The notes under the pieces are model-generated. The model worked only from the letters and a program-made list of their open reading frames with translations, had not been told where the DNA came from and did no database searches. Made by a program: the position numbers and the translations under genes. A DNA stretch of 64,000 nucleotides, taken from assembly GCA_015059495.1 (NCBI GenBank), contig SVAI01000001.1, positions 1 through 64,000 on the forward strand, written 5' to 3'. Position 1 is the stretch's first letter; every line of letters begins with the position of its first letter. Below are positions 19,465 to 27,017 of the stretch, in pieces. This DNA comes from Bacillota bacterium. Lineage in GTDB: Bacteria; Bacillota_I; Bacilli_A; RF39; UBA660.

Positions 19465-19493
19465 TTGACAATAATTTATACAGGGAATATAAT
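19465..19493 (+). promoter_or_regulatory. Consensus housekeeping promoter for the micropeptide pair
   Basis: TTGACA at 19465-19470, a 17-base spacer and TATAAT at 19488-19493: a perfect match to the vegetative consensus. The expected transcription start falls at about 19499-19501, on the ATG at 19500, so the first transcript would have almost no leader. Confidence 0.85.
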
Positions 19494-19499
19494 TAAATT

Positions 19500-19613
19500 A
19501 TGAAAAATAAAAAAGAAAAGACAATTGGCCAAATTAATGCTATTATAATTGCATTTTCATTATTACTATTAGAATTGGAAATATTAGCAATATTTTTTCC
19601 ACCATGTTTTTAA
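19500..19613 (+). CDS. 37-residue hydrophobic micropeptide, probably leaderless
   Basis: The peptide MKNKKEKTIGQINAIIIAFS... has a basic start, one long hydrophobic helix and the ending FFPPCF with a single Cys. There is no ribosome binding site; instead a consensus promoter would start transcription at or beside the ATG. It is followed with no gap by a second similar peptide. It could be a small membrane peptide (toxin-like or signalling), or the transcript could be a non-coding RNA whose ORF is incidental. No family recognised. Confidence 0.5.
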   Translation: MKNKKEKTIGQINAIIIAFSLLLLELEILAIFFPPCF

Positions 19614-19721
19614 ATGAAAAAGAGAATTAAATTAAAAACATTTATATTACAAATGTTAGCACTATTAACAATAGTATTTGTAATATATATACTAGTAATA
19701 CCATATTTTAGATGTTGGTAG
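19614..19721 (+). CDS. 35-residue hydrophobic micropeptide
   Basis: The start codon directly follows the stop of the 19500 ORF. It has a basic N-terminus (MKKRIKLKTF), one membrane-spanning helix and the ending PYFRCW, with one Cys near the end like its neighbour. No separate ribosome binding site, so translation would depend on reinitiation from the first peptide. A terminator follows 17 bases later, so the two make a compact transcript of about 270 bases. Function unknown. Confidence 0.5.
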   Translation: MKKRIKLKTFILQMLALLTIVFVIYILVIPYFRCW

Positions 19722-19737
19722 TTATAATTTGGCTAAT

Positions 19738-19772
19738 AAAAAAATAATGGATATTAATCCATTATTTTTTTT
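19738..19772 (+). terminator. Terminator after the micropeptide pair
   Basis: AAAATAATGGA pairs with TCCATTATTTT around a short loop, then a run of T. The same hairpin recurs at 20416. Confidence 0.85.
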
Positions 19773-19776
19773 AATT

Positions 19777-19846
19777 GTAATTTAATTACTTCTTTTTTTA
19801 TGAGTGCAAGAAACACTTTACTTTCAAAATATTTACAATTAATAAT
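19777..19846 (+). repeat. 70-bp direct repeat, copy 2
   Basis: 67 of 70 positions match 19271-19340, including the right arm of the addA terminator. It starts a second unit (repeat, gene, hairpin) that mirrors the first, pointing to an old tandem duplication of about 0.5 kb. Confidence 0.9.
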
Positions 19847-19940
19847 TGATTTGCTAGAATTTAAATAAGAGTAGGTGGTAGGAGAAATAAATTAGAATTA
19901 AAAACACTTAGAAATTTTTTGATAAGAAAGGAAAATTTAT

Positions 19941-20393
19941 ATGAATAAATCAAAAAAAATATTAACTGCAATTCTAATTTGTACATTAATTCTTGTTGCA
20001 TTTTTTGTTATTAAACTTTATTTTGCAGGGAAACCAATAAATGAACCATGTAAATATGATTGTAAAGAAAAAACTGAACAAAAATTTAGCCAAAACTGTG
20101 TCTCAAGTAAACTTGGAGGAGTAATAGCAGATTTAGAAAATGAAATACATTATATAGACGCAAGAGAACTAACAAATGGAAAAGTTGAAAATTGGACAAT
20201 CGTTAAAAATAAAGTTGGTGCATATGCGATTATTAAAAGTAATGATGGAACTGCTATTGAGAATTTAAAAGATTATTTTAAAAGTATGGATATTAATTAT
20301 CAATTTAAGAATATTATTGATGACTGGTATGTTTACATAAGTGGTGCAGAAAATTATAACTTTAATGAATTAGAAGAATGTATAAAATATTAA
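19941..20393 (+). CDS. Small membrane-anchored extracellular protein
   Basis: 150 residues. GAAAGGAAAA precedes the ATG. A basic start and hydrophobic helix (ILTAILICTLILVAFFVI) form a signal anchor; there is no lipobox. The outer part has four Cys (PCKYDCKE, QNC, EEC) suited to two disulphides, and a central region GAYAIIKSNDGTAIENLKDYF. It sits in the second of two duplicated units, in the place where the first has micropeptides. Family unknown. Confidence 0.7.
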   Translation: MNKSKKILTAILICTLILVAFFVIKLYFAGKPINEPCKYDCKEKTEQKFSQNCVSSKLGGVIADLENEIHYIDARELTNGKVENWTIVKNKVGAYAIIKSNDGTAIENLKDYFKSMDINYQFKNIIDDWYVYISGAENYNFNELEECIKY

Positions 20394-20415
20394 AAAATTA
20401 TTTAAATTTGAATAT

Positions 20416-20448
20416 AAAAAATAATGGATATTAATCCATTATTTTTTG
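20416..20448. terminator. Two-way terminator, copy of 19738 hairpin
   Basis: Same AATAATGGA/TCCATTATT hairpin as at 19738, flanked by A and T runs, so it can stop the 19941 gene on the plus strand and the converging 20889 gene on the minus strand. Confidence 0.8.
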
Positions 20449-20889
20449 TTTTGCTTTATCTAATAATTCTTCAATTACTTCAAGTAAACTATCATCATAA
20501 TATTTAAATACAAAATAACCAGCATTTTTAATTTTAATAATATATGAATAATTTTCTTTTTTAATAAAATCTGTATTATCTGTATATATCTCTCTTGAAA
20601 TATATTCTATTTCATTATAATTAATTGTATATTCATTATTTAAAGTTTCATATATAAAACTATGTTTATCTAAAGTGATTTTTCCGTTAACTATACCAAC
20701 TATTTTACCAAGTATAACTAATGCTATATTAGCAAATATAAATGCTAACAATATAAATAATAATTTATTAATCATTGTATCTACATATTTAAATATTACT
20801 ATTAGTACTAATACTAATATAACAAATAATAATGCAGATAATATGTTTAAATAATAATCATTCTTATACTTAAAATTTAATGTCTTCAT
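20431..20889 (-). CDS. Two-helix membrane protein with PH-like C-terminus
   Basis: 152 residues on the minus strand. AGAGGTGG before the ATG at 20889 favours this start over a GTG three codons earlier. Two hydrophobic helices (FVILVLVLIVIFKYV, LLFILLAFIFANIALVIL) are followed by about 85 residues of beta-rich sequence (NGKITLDKHSFIYETL, YTINYNEIEYISREIY, YFVFKYYDDSLLEVI) with the pattern of bacterial PH-like membrane proteins. The function of such proteins is mostly unknown. Its stop lies in the two-way hairpin shared with the converging gene. Confidence 0.65.
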   Translation of the reverse strand: MKTLNFKYKNDYYLNILSALLFVILVLVLIVIFKYVDTMINKLLFILLAFIFANIALVILGKIVGIVNGKITLDKHSFIYETLNNEYTINYNEIEYISREIYTDNTDFIKKENYSYIIKIKNAGYFVFKYYDDSLLEVIEELLDKAKQKIMD

Positions 20890-20942
20890 CAAAACCACCT
20901 CTAATTATCTTCATTATACAATAATAATTTTTATAAGTAAAA

Positions 20943-20970
20943 CAAAAATAGTCTTAAACAAGACTATTTT
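20943..20970 (-). terminator. Terminator of prsA
   Basis: On the minus strand AAAATAGTCTT pairs with AAGACTATTTT around a 4-nt loop, followed by a T run. The left arm includes the prsA stop codon. Confidence 0.85.
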
Positions 20971-22010
20971 GTAGATTTACTATCTGATTTACTATCAGCT
21001 TGTGCTTTAATTTGTGCTAATGAATTTTGAATATAAGTTACATATTGATCATGAATATCACTATCAATAATATCCATTTCATATTCTTTTCTTAATTCTT
21101 GCATAGCTTTAATTGAAGCATCTTTATTATCAGTTGTATATTTTTCTGCTAACTTATCTAAAATAGTATCTTTAACATCTTCTAAAGAAGCTTTTTCTTT
21201 AGTTTCAGTTCTTAATACTACATGATATCCAAGTTCACTCTTAACAGGTTCTTTAGTATATTCACCATCTTTTAATTCATAAGCTTTACTAACAACATCT
21301 TTATAAGAATCACCTAAAGTATCAACATTAATAAATCCTAAATTTCCTTCATTATTTTTAGTAGTTTCATCTTCAGAATATTCTTTAGCTAAATCAATGA
21401 ATGCTTGTTTCTTATCACTTGCTTCATTTAATTTACTAATAACTTCATTAGCTTTATTCTTAGCTTCTTCTTCAGCAGCTTTCTTATCTTCATCACTAGC
21501 ATTTGAATCAGCCTTAACTGTAATTAAGATATGAGATATTTTAATATCACTCTTAATTTCATTCTTATAATATTTTTTAATTTCACTATCAGTTATTTTT
21601 GATTTAGCATAATCATTGATAGCTTTCTTTTGAAAATATGATAGATAGATTGAATTTTCATACTCATCTAATGAATTGTAATTAGTATACATTTGAATAG
21701 CAGATAATAAATCATCTCCATAAGCTTCCTTTAATTGATCCATTTGTGTTTTAGCATAATCTTTAGCTGCATCAATATCTCCAGCATATTTATCTTCTAA
21801 AATCATTTTATCAATCATAGACATTAATGATTGAAGACCATATGTTTTCTTTAACTCATTATATAAATCTTTTACACTTACTTTCTTATCATCTTTAAGT
21901 GTAGTAATAACTTCCTCTCCATTCTCTAATGTAGGTATAGTCTTTTGACCACAACCTGTAACTAATAATAAGCACATTGCTGCAATTATTAATTTTTTTG
22001 TTTGTTTCAT
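20964..22010 (-). CDS. prsA: PrsA-like foldase lipoprotein (peptidyl-prolyl isomerase)
   Basis: Extracellular membrane-anchored chaperone that folds secreted proteins. 348 residues. Signal peptide with lipobox LLVTGC; Cys20 is the lipidated residue. An N-terminal SurA-like helical region is followed by a parvulin domain at about residues 155-275: SHILITVK, AKEYSEDETTKNNEGNLGFI and SELGYHVVLRTE carry the usual conserved positions. The tail is charged and helical. AGGAGG precedes the ATG. A partner is plausible in the many exported proteins of this window. Single-gene transcript with its own promoter and terminator. Confidence 0.95.
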   Translation of the reverse strand: MKQTKKLIIAAMCLLLVTGCGQKTIPTLENGEEVITTLKDDKKVSVKDLYNELKKTYGLQSLMSMIDKMILEDKYAGDIDAAKDYAKTQMDQLKEAYGDDLLSAIQMYTNYNSLDEYENSIYLSYFQKKAINDYAKSKITDSEIKKYYKNEIKSDIKISHILITVKADSNASDEDKKAAEEEAKNKANEVISKLNEASDKKQAFIDLAKEYSEDETTKNNEGNLGFINVDTLGDSYKDVVSKAYELKDGEYTKEPVKSELGYHVVLRTETKEKASLEDVKDTILDKLAEKYTTDNKDASIKAMQELRKEYEMDIIDSDIHDQYVTYIQNSLAQIKAQADSKSDSKSTK

Positions 22011-22035
22011 AACCTTATCCTCCTAAACATATACT

Positions 22036-22041
22036 ATTATA
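22036..22041 (-). promoter_or_regulatory. Extended -10 promoter of prsA
   Basis: On the minus strand TGATATAAT is an extended -10 element, about 26 bases before the ATG. A weak CTTTAA-like -35 lies 17 bases further upstream. Confidence 0.6.
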
Positions 22042-22083
22042 TCACGTCTAGACTAATTTTAAAGCACAAAATATAAAAATAAC

Positions 22084-22092
22084 CATACAATA
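22084..22092 (+). promoter_or_regulatory. Mother-cell sigma type -10 box before the YjcZ-like peptide
   Basis: CATACAATA fits the SigE -10 (CATACAnT) and the SigK -10 (CATAnnnTA). CACA at 22065 could be a SigK -35 with a 15-base gap, slightly short. I found no good SigE -35. The position, 33 bases before a sporulation-type peptide, supports a late mother-cell promoter. Confidence 0.5.
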
Positions 22093-22124
22093 TTAATGAA
22101 AAGACAATTAAAGGAGGGAAACTT

Positions 22125-22211
22125 ATGAACACAAATTGTACTTCATTTGGACCAGCAATCATTTTAGTCTTATTCATTTTATTAATTATAATTGTTGGTG
22201 CATATATTTAA
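22125..22211 (+). CDS. YjcZ/SscA-family sporulation micropeptide
   Basis: 28 residues (MNTNCTSFGPAIILVLFILL then IIIVGAYI), too short for most gene finders. The pattern of a short polar head, then a hydrophobic stretch with LVLFILLIIIVGA near the end matches the YjcZ family, which includes the 28-residue spore coat assembly peptide SscA of Bacillus. AAAGGAGGG precedes the ATG at ideal spacing. The head has Cys and Pro in place of the usual Gly/Tyr repeats. A mother-cell type -10 box lies upstream. Confidence 0.8.
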   Translation: MNTNCTSFGPAIILVLFILLIIIVGAYI

Positions 22212-22224
22212 GTAGGTGATATAT

Positions 22225-22302
22225 ATGAAAAATAATTCTTTTACAATTATAATTTTATATATTCTACTTGCTATAATTTTAAGTAGTGTAATTTTCTATT
22301 AG
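22225..22302 (+). CDS. 25-residue membrane micropeptide
   Basis: MKNNSFTIIILYILLAIILS plus SVIFY: one membrane helix with a tiny polar head. AGTAGGTGATATAT precedes the ATG at normal spacing, and it starts 13 bases after the YjcZ-like gene, before a terminator. It is probably a co-transcribed small spore or membrane peptide. No family recognised. Confidence 0.6.
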   Translation: MKNNSFTIIILYILLAIILSSVIFY

Positions 22303-22328
22303 AGAAGGTCAAACCTTTTCTTTTTTCT
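22300..22328 (+). terminator. Terminator after the micropeptides
   Basis: AGAAGGT pairs with ACCTTTTCT around CAA, followed by a T-rich run. It ends the two-micropeptide transcript. Confidence 0.75.
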
Positions 22329-22396
22329 TTACATTTTATTGATTATATCTTTGCATTAATTTCTAAGATATTATATAATTATAATGGTGAGAGCGT

Positions 22397-24601
22397 ATGG
22401 CTAAGAAGAAAAAATCAAAAAGTGAATCTACTAACAATAAAAAATATTCTTTTGAGTTAATAGGTTTATTATTAATATTAATTGGTATCCTAGGATTTGG
22501 ATTTGGTATCATAGGTTCATTTATTAAAAAATTTGCTATGTTTTTAGTAGGTGAATGGTGGCCAATAATTTTAGTTTATGTAATATTAATTGGAGTATTA
22601 ATGATTGTTAAAAGAAAGAATGTTAAATACTTTTCAGCTAAGTTTATTGGATTCTATTTAGTATTATTAGTAGTATTAATTCTTTCACATTATACTTTTG
22701 CATCAAACAACCCAACATTTATGGGTGTAATAAATGCAACTAAAGATAATTACATGCAAAGAATATCTACTATATCTGGTAATGGTCCAATACTATCAAC
22801 TGGTGAAGCATCAATTTCAATTGGTGGTGGATTTATCGGAGCATTATTTGCTGGATGCTTTGTTCAATTATTCTCTTTAGTAGGTACAATTATAGTTTCA
22901 TCTGTAATTGGTATTGTAGGTTTAATATTAATGTTTGATTTAAATCTATCTGATATTGGATCTAAAGTTAAAGACATTCATGAAAAACTTCATGAAGATG
23001 ATGACGATGAAGACGACGATGAAGAAGATGATGATGAGGATTATAACAATAAAGAAAAAGAAGATGACAATAAAGTCGTTATTACAAGTGTAGAAGATTT
23101 AAAAGCAAAAACACTACCTCAAAATCAAGAAGTTAAAGAAGAAGTTAACGCAATTCCAGTTATGGAAGGAGCTAAACAACCATATAGACTTCCAAGTATG
23201 TCACTTTTAGATGAACCAAAACAAATGGGTGGAAAAGTTAACTCAAATGACTTTATTAGAGCAAATAAAAATACTCTAGAAAGAGTATTAAAAGAATTTG
23301 GATTTAATGCACAAGTAACTGAAATCCATGTTGGACCAGCAGTTACTCAATATGAACTACATGTAAGTGCTGGAACTAAATTATCAAAAATAGTTTCATT
23401 AAATAAAGAAATAGCTTTAGCTTTAGCAGCTAAAGATGTTAGAATTCAAGCACCAATTCCTGGTAAGAGCACAATTGGTATTGAAATTCCAAACCAAAGT
23501 GTTGCACCAGTTAAGATTAAAGAAATCTTAGCAAGTAAAAATATGGAACATGCTAAAGGTGGTATTGTTGTTGCCTTAGGTAAAGATATCATGGGTACAT
23601 CTATGGTATGTGATATTACTAAGATGCCACATATGTTAATCGCTGGTTCTACTGGTTCTGGTAAATCAGTATGTACTAATACAATTATTACATCTATTTT
23701 AATGAGATATAGACCAGATGAAGTAAAACTTATATTAGTAGACCCTAAACAAGTAGAGTTATCTAATTATAATGGAATACCTCATCTAGTATGCCCAGTT
23801 GTAACTAATCCTAAAAAAGCTAGTGTGGTTTTACAAAAAGTAGTTACAGAAATGGATAAGAGATATAACATGTTTGCAGATGCACATGTTAAGAAAATTG
23901 ATGATTATAATGAAAAAATGGTTAAAAACGGTGGAACAAAAATGCCATATTGGGTAGTAATAATCGATGAAATGGCAGACTTGATGATTGCAGCAAGAAA
24001 AGAAGTAGAAGATTCAATTATGAGAATTACTCAACTTGCTCGTGCCGCAGGTATTCATTTAATTACTGCAACACAAAGACCATCAACAGATGTAATCACA
24101 GGTGTTGTTAAAGCAAATATACCATCACGTATAGCATTTGCAGTAGCATCACAAATTGATTCAAGAACTATTCTTGATAGTCCTGGAGCAGAGAAACTAT
24201 TAGGTAAAGGTGATATGTTATACTTACCAATGGGACAAAATACTCCAGTAAGAATTCAAGGATGCTTTGTATCAGATAGTGAAGTTGCTAAAATAATAGA
24301 TTATGTATGCAAAGAACAAGTTGCACAATATGATGATACTTTAACTAAAGAAGAAGCAATTGATGATCATAATCCAGTATCAGGCGATGCTGAAGACTAT
24401 GAAGATCCATTATATGATCAAATCGTAGAATTTGCTATTTCAACAGGTAAGATATCCGCTTCATTAGTTCAAAGAAGATTTAGACTTGGTTACAATAGAG
24501 CAGCTAGAGTTATTGACTTACTAGAAGAAAGAGGAATCATCGGACCACAAAACGGTTCAAAGCCAAGAGAAGTTCTAGTTAAGATGGAAGGACAAGAATA
24601 A
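22397..24601 (+). CDS. ftsK: FtsK/SpoIIIE DNA translocase
   Basis: Septum-anchored hexameric motor that pumps chromosomal DNA into daughter cell or forespore. 734 residues. About four membrane helices (residues 20-190), then an acidic linker (HEDDDDEDDDEEDDDED), an alpha domain, and the motor with Walker A LIAGSTGSGKSVCTN near residue 415, LVDPKQVELSNYNGIPHL, Walker B VIIDEMADLM and ATQRPSTDVITGVVKANIPSRI. The C-terminal gamma winged helix (GKISASLVQRRFRLGYNRAAR) reads KOPS/SRS DNA signals. It cannot be decided from sequence alone whether it acts as FtsK or SpoIIIE; the spo genes here make a spore role possible. Confidence 0.97.
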   Translation: MAKKKKSKSESTNNKKYSFELIGLLLILIGILGFGFGIIGSFIKKFAMFLVGEWWPIILVYVILIGVLMIVKRKNVKYFSAKFIGFYLVLLVVLILSHYTFASNNPTFMGVINATKDNYMQRISTISGNGPILSTGEASISIGGGFIGALFAGCFVQLFSLVGTIIVSSVIGIVGLILMFDLNLSDIGSKVKDIHEKLHEDDDDEDDDEEDDDEDYNNKEKEDDNKVVITSVEDLKAKTLPQNQEVKEEVNAIPVMEGAKQPYRLPSMSLLDEPKQMGGKVNSNDFIRANKNTLERVLKEFGFNAQVTEIHVGPAVTQYELHVSAGTKLSKIVSLNKEIALALAAKDVRIQAPIPGKSTIGIEIPNQSVAPVKIKEILASKNMEHAKGGIVVALGKDIMGTSMVCDITKMPHMLIAGSTGSGKSVCTNTIITSILMRYRPDEVKLILVDPKQVELSNYNGIPHLVCPVVTNPKKASVVLQKVVTEMDKRYNMFADAHVKKIDDYNEKMVKNGGTKMPYWVVIIDEMADLMIAARKEVEDSIMRITQLARAAGIHLITATQRPSTDVITGVVKANIPSRIAFAVASQIDSRTILDSPGAEKLLGKGDMLYLPMGQNTPVRIQGCFVSDSEVAKIIDYVCKEQVAQYDDTLTKEEAIDDHNPVSGDAEDYEDPLYDQIVEFAISTGKISASLVQRRFRLGYNRAARVIDLLEERGIIGPQNGSKPREVLVKMEGQE

Positions 24602-24603
24602 GT

Positions 24604-25335
24604 ATGGATAATAGCAATAAATCAATAAGTTCTGAGGATTTTAAAAAATTAAAAGAGTTCTTTGAAATTGAATCTTCTTTTACACTAGAAGATATTGAAG
24701 AAAAAAGATATGATATGCTAAGTCGTGGTGGAGATATAAATACTATCGAAACAAACTATAAAAGATTTGTAGACTTAACACTATCTTTTTCTAATATTAA
24801 TTACCCAATGTATGAGGGAAATACTTTATCAGAACCATATTTTAAAAATTATAAAACTAGTATTTTAGTAAGATTTAATAAAAAATATAATAAAAAAGCA
24901 GATGAATTACAATCAAAAGGTAATGTAAACGACTTAAAAAATATAGTGCAAGAGTATTATGAAAAACTACAAAATGCAACAGCAGATAATATTTCAATAA
25001 TATTAAATGAATTTTATACTAAATTTAAAAATAAATATAAAGAAATAGCTAATGCAAATGTTACTAATGAAAAACTATATTTAGATATAATGTTTTATAT
25101 TGCAAATAAACAAAGTGAAATAAGAGCAAAATATCCAACTGAATATATGGATTTTGCTCAAATACTAAATGAATTATATACATCAGCTAGGAGTGAAGCA
25201 ACAGTTAAAGAAATTAAAACTGATGAAGAATATGAAAGAATATTTAATGAAATAGCAGATAGAATTGATTCAAAAATAAACGAATTAGAAACAGTTAAAA
25301 ACATGGATTTAAAAATAATTAATCCAAATAGATAA
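24604..25335 (+). CDS. Unknown helical protein, related to its downstream neighbour
   Basis: 243 residues, cytoplasmic, highly charged and helical. The ATG comes 2 bases after the ftsK stop; GGAAGGA inside ftsK is a distant ribosome binding site, so it is coupled to ftsK. The N-terminal block LKEFFEIESSFTLEDIEEKR resembles LKYFGFENHFTIEELEAAKY in the next gene, and both continue with an NYK...LLDY/VDL helix; the two are likely paralogues. The first 50 residues have a J-domain-like rhythm but lack the HPD motif. Function unknown. Confidence 0.7.
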   Translation: MDNSNKSISSEDFKKLKEFFEIESSFTLEDIEEKRYDMLSRGGDINTIETNYKRFVDLTLSFSNINYPMYEGNTLSEPYFKNYKTSILVRFNKKYNKKADELQSKGNVNDLKNIVQEYYEKLQNATADNISIILNEFYTKFKNKYKEIANANVTNEKLYLDIMFYIANKQSEIRAKYPTEYMDFAQILNELYTSARSEATVKEIKTDEEYERIFNEIADRIDSKINELETVKNMDLKIINPNR

Positions 25336-25389
25336 TTGATTTATTAGAAAAGTCATTTGACTCAAAACGGAAGGAAAAGAATAACAACT

Positions 25390-26373
25390 ATGGAAGAAAT
25401 ATTAAGAATTAAAGATGAAAAAACAAAAAAAGCATTAAAATATTTTGGATTTGAAAATCATTTTACAATTGAAGAATTAGAAGCAGCTAAATATAAAATG
25501 AATAAACAACATTTTCCACTTTTTTTCAATACAGAAGCTAATTATAAAATACTATTAGATTATGGAATGTATTCAAATAAAAACTTCTTTGCTTATAGAG
25601 ATGAGTTTATAAGATCATTTCAGGAAAAGTATAATCAATTACCTTCCGCTAATAATAGTCAATTACTAGAAAAAGATTTAGCTAGTATAAGAAAAGAAAT
25701 AAATGAATTCATTAAATTTGCATCAAAAGAATCAAATGGGAAAAATTTTGAAGAAGGAATTAAATTATTCTATGATGATTATATAAAAAAAGGTAAGAGA
25801 TTTATAAGTGATTATTTAGTTCACAATGGTGAAATAAGAAGTATTGATTTAAGGAATGAATTGCAAAAATCAGCCAATAAAATGTTACTTGATATGCCAT
25901 TGAATGAATTAGTACAAAGATTAAACGCAGCAATTAAAATAAACTATAGAAATCAAACAAAATTACAAACTTTATTAAATACAGAATTTTTATCAAAAGT
26001 AGAATCTAAATATAGAAAAAGTAAATATAGTGAAATGTATGATCAATATACAGATATGATTGACAATTTTATTTCAATATTAAAAGATGAAATAAAAGAA
26101 AAGGTTGCTGAAACAACTGTGTTAACATATACAGATGTTCATGAAAATTTTAGACAAATAGTTGAAGATTTAAATGATGAATTAAATGAATTTGACGAAA
26201 ATTTAGGATTCTACGTACATGATGATGTTGAAAGACAAGTAAAAAAATCAAATAATAAAGAAGCTAAACAAGAATTAATAGATTTATTTTATGATGAATT
26301 ATCTTCAGACGATTATGGAAAACTATACGACATGACTAAACCAAAACAACCATCAAATTTGCCAAAAAGATAA
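25390..26373 (+). CDS. Unknown helical protein, paralogue of the 24604 product
   Basis: 327 residues from the ATG at 25390; GGAAGGA lies 13-14 bases upstream. A TTG at 25357 is a possible but less convincing start. It shares the N-terminal block described for the 24604 protein, followed by long charged helices that may be coiled coil (EFDENLGFYVHDDVERQVKK). No signal peptide. It ends 40 bases before engB. The pair sits between ftsK and engB, both essential core genes. Not a family I can name. Confidence 0.68.
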   Translation: MEEILRIKDEKTKKALKYFGFENHFTIEELEAAKYKMNKQHFPLFFNTEANYKILLDYGMYSNKNFFAYRDEFIRSFQEKYNQLPSANNSQLLEKDLASIRKEINEFIKFASKESNGKNFEEGIKLFYDDYIKKGKRFISDYLVHNGEIRSIDLRNELQKSANKMLLDMPLNELVQRLNAAIKINYRNQTKLQTLLNTEFLSKVESKYRKSKYSEMYDQYTDMIDNFISILKDEIKEKVAETTVLTYTDVHENFRQIVEDLNDELNEFDENLGFYVHDDVERQVKKSNNKEAKQELIDLFYDELSSDDYGKLYDMTKPKQPSNLPKR

Positions 26374-26413
26374 TTTATTGTTATAATTGAAATGTTTTTT
26401 GAGGTGAACAAAC

Positions 26414-27004
26414 ATGAAAGTTGAAAGTGTTGAGTTAACAAATTTAGCAGTAAGAATTAGTCAATATCCAACAGATGGTAAGTATGAGTTCTTGCTTGTA
26501 GGAAGATCTAATGTAGGAAAGAGTAGTTTTATTAATGCATTAATTAATAGAAAGAACTTTGCTCATACATCTTCTAATCCAGGTAAAACACAAACTTTAA
26601 ATTTCTATTTAGTAAATAATTTATTTTATTTAGTAGATGTTCCAGGATATGGATACGCTAACGTAGATAAACAAACACAAAAAAAATTTGGACTTATGAT
26701 AGAAGAATATCTAAAAACAAGAAAAGAATTACAAAGAGTATTCTTATTAATTGATTTTAGACATAAACCACTTGAAGATGATATCTTAATGTATAATTTC
26801 TTAAAGTATTATAATATTCCAGTAACTATCGTAGCTACTAAATATGATAAAATAAACATGAGTTCAAAAAGTAAATGTGAAAAAGCAATTGAAGCTGCAT
26901 TTGAATTAAAACAAGATGATAACATTGTATACTTCTCATCTGTAACTAAAAAAGGTAGAGAAGAAATATATTCATTAATTAATAAATATACAAAAGAAGA
27001 TTAA
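26414..27004 (+). CDS. engB: Ribosome assembly GTPase EngB/YsxC
   Basis: GTPase needed for late 50S subunit assembly. 196 residues, full length. G1 GRSNVGKSSFINAL near residue 29, G2/switch region SSNPGKTQTLNFY, G3 DVPGYGYA, G4 ATKYDK and G5 YFSSVTKKG. GAGGTG precedes the ATG. A terminator overlaps its 3' end, separating it from the prepilin gene. Confidence 0.97.
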   Translation: MKVESVELTNLAVRISQYPTDGKYEFLLVGRSNVGKSSFINALINRKNFAHTSSNPGKTQTLNFYLVNNLFYLVDVPGYGYANVDKQTQKKFGLMIEEYLKTRKELQRVFLLIDFRHKPLEDDILMYNFLKYYNIPVTIVATKYDKINMSSKSKCEKAIEAAFELKQDDNIVYFSSVTKKGREEIYSLINKYTKED

Positions 27005-27017
27005 ATCTTCTTTTTTC
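26993..27017 (+). terminator. Terminator of engB
   Basis: AAAGAAGATT pairs with AATCTTCTTT at the stop codon, followed by a T run. Confidence 0.85.

Noticed and set aside
19340-19940. CRISPR array or repeat array suggested by the duplicated 70-bp segments.
   Set aside because: Only two copies about 500 bases apart with genes between them; no regular spacer pattern.
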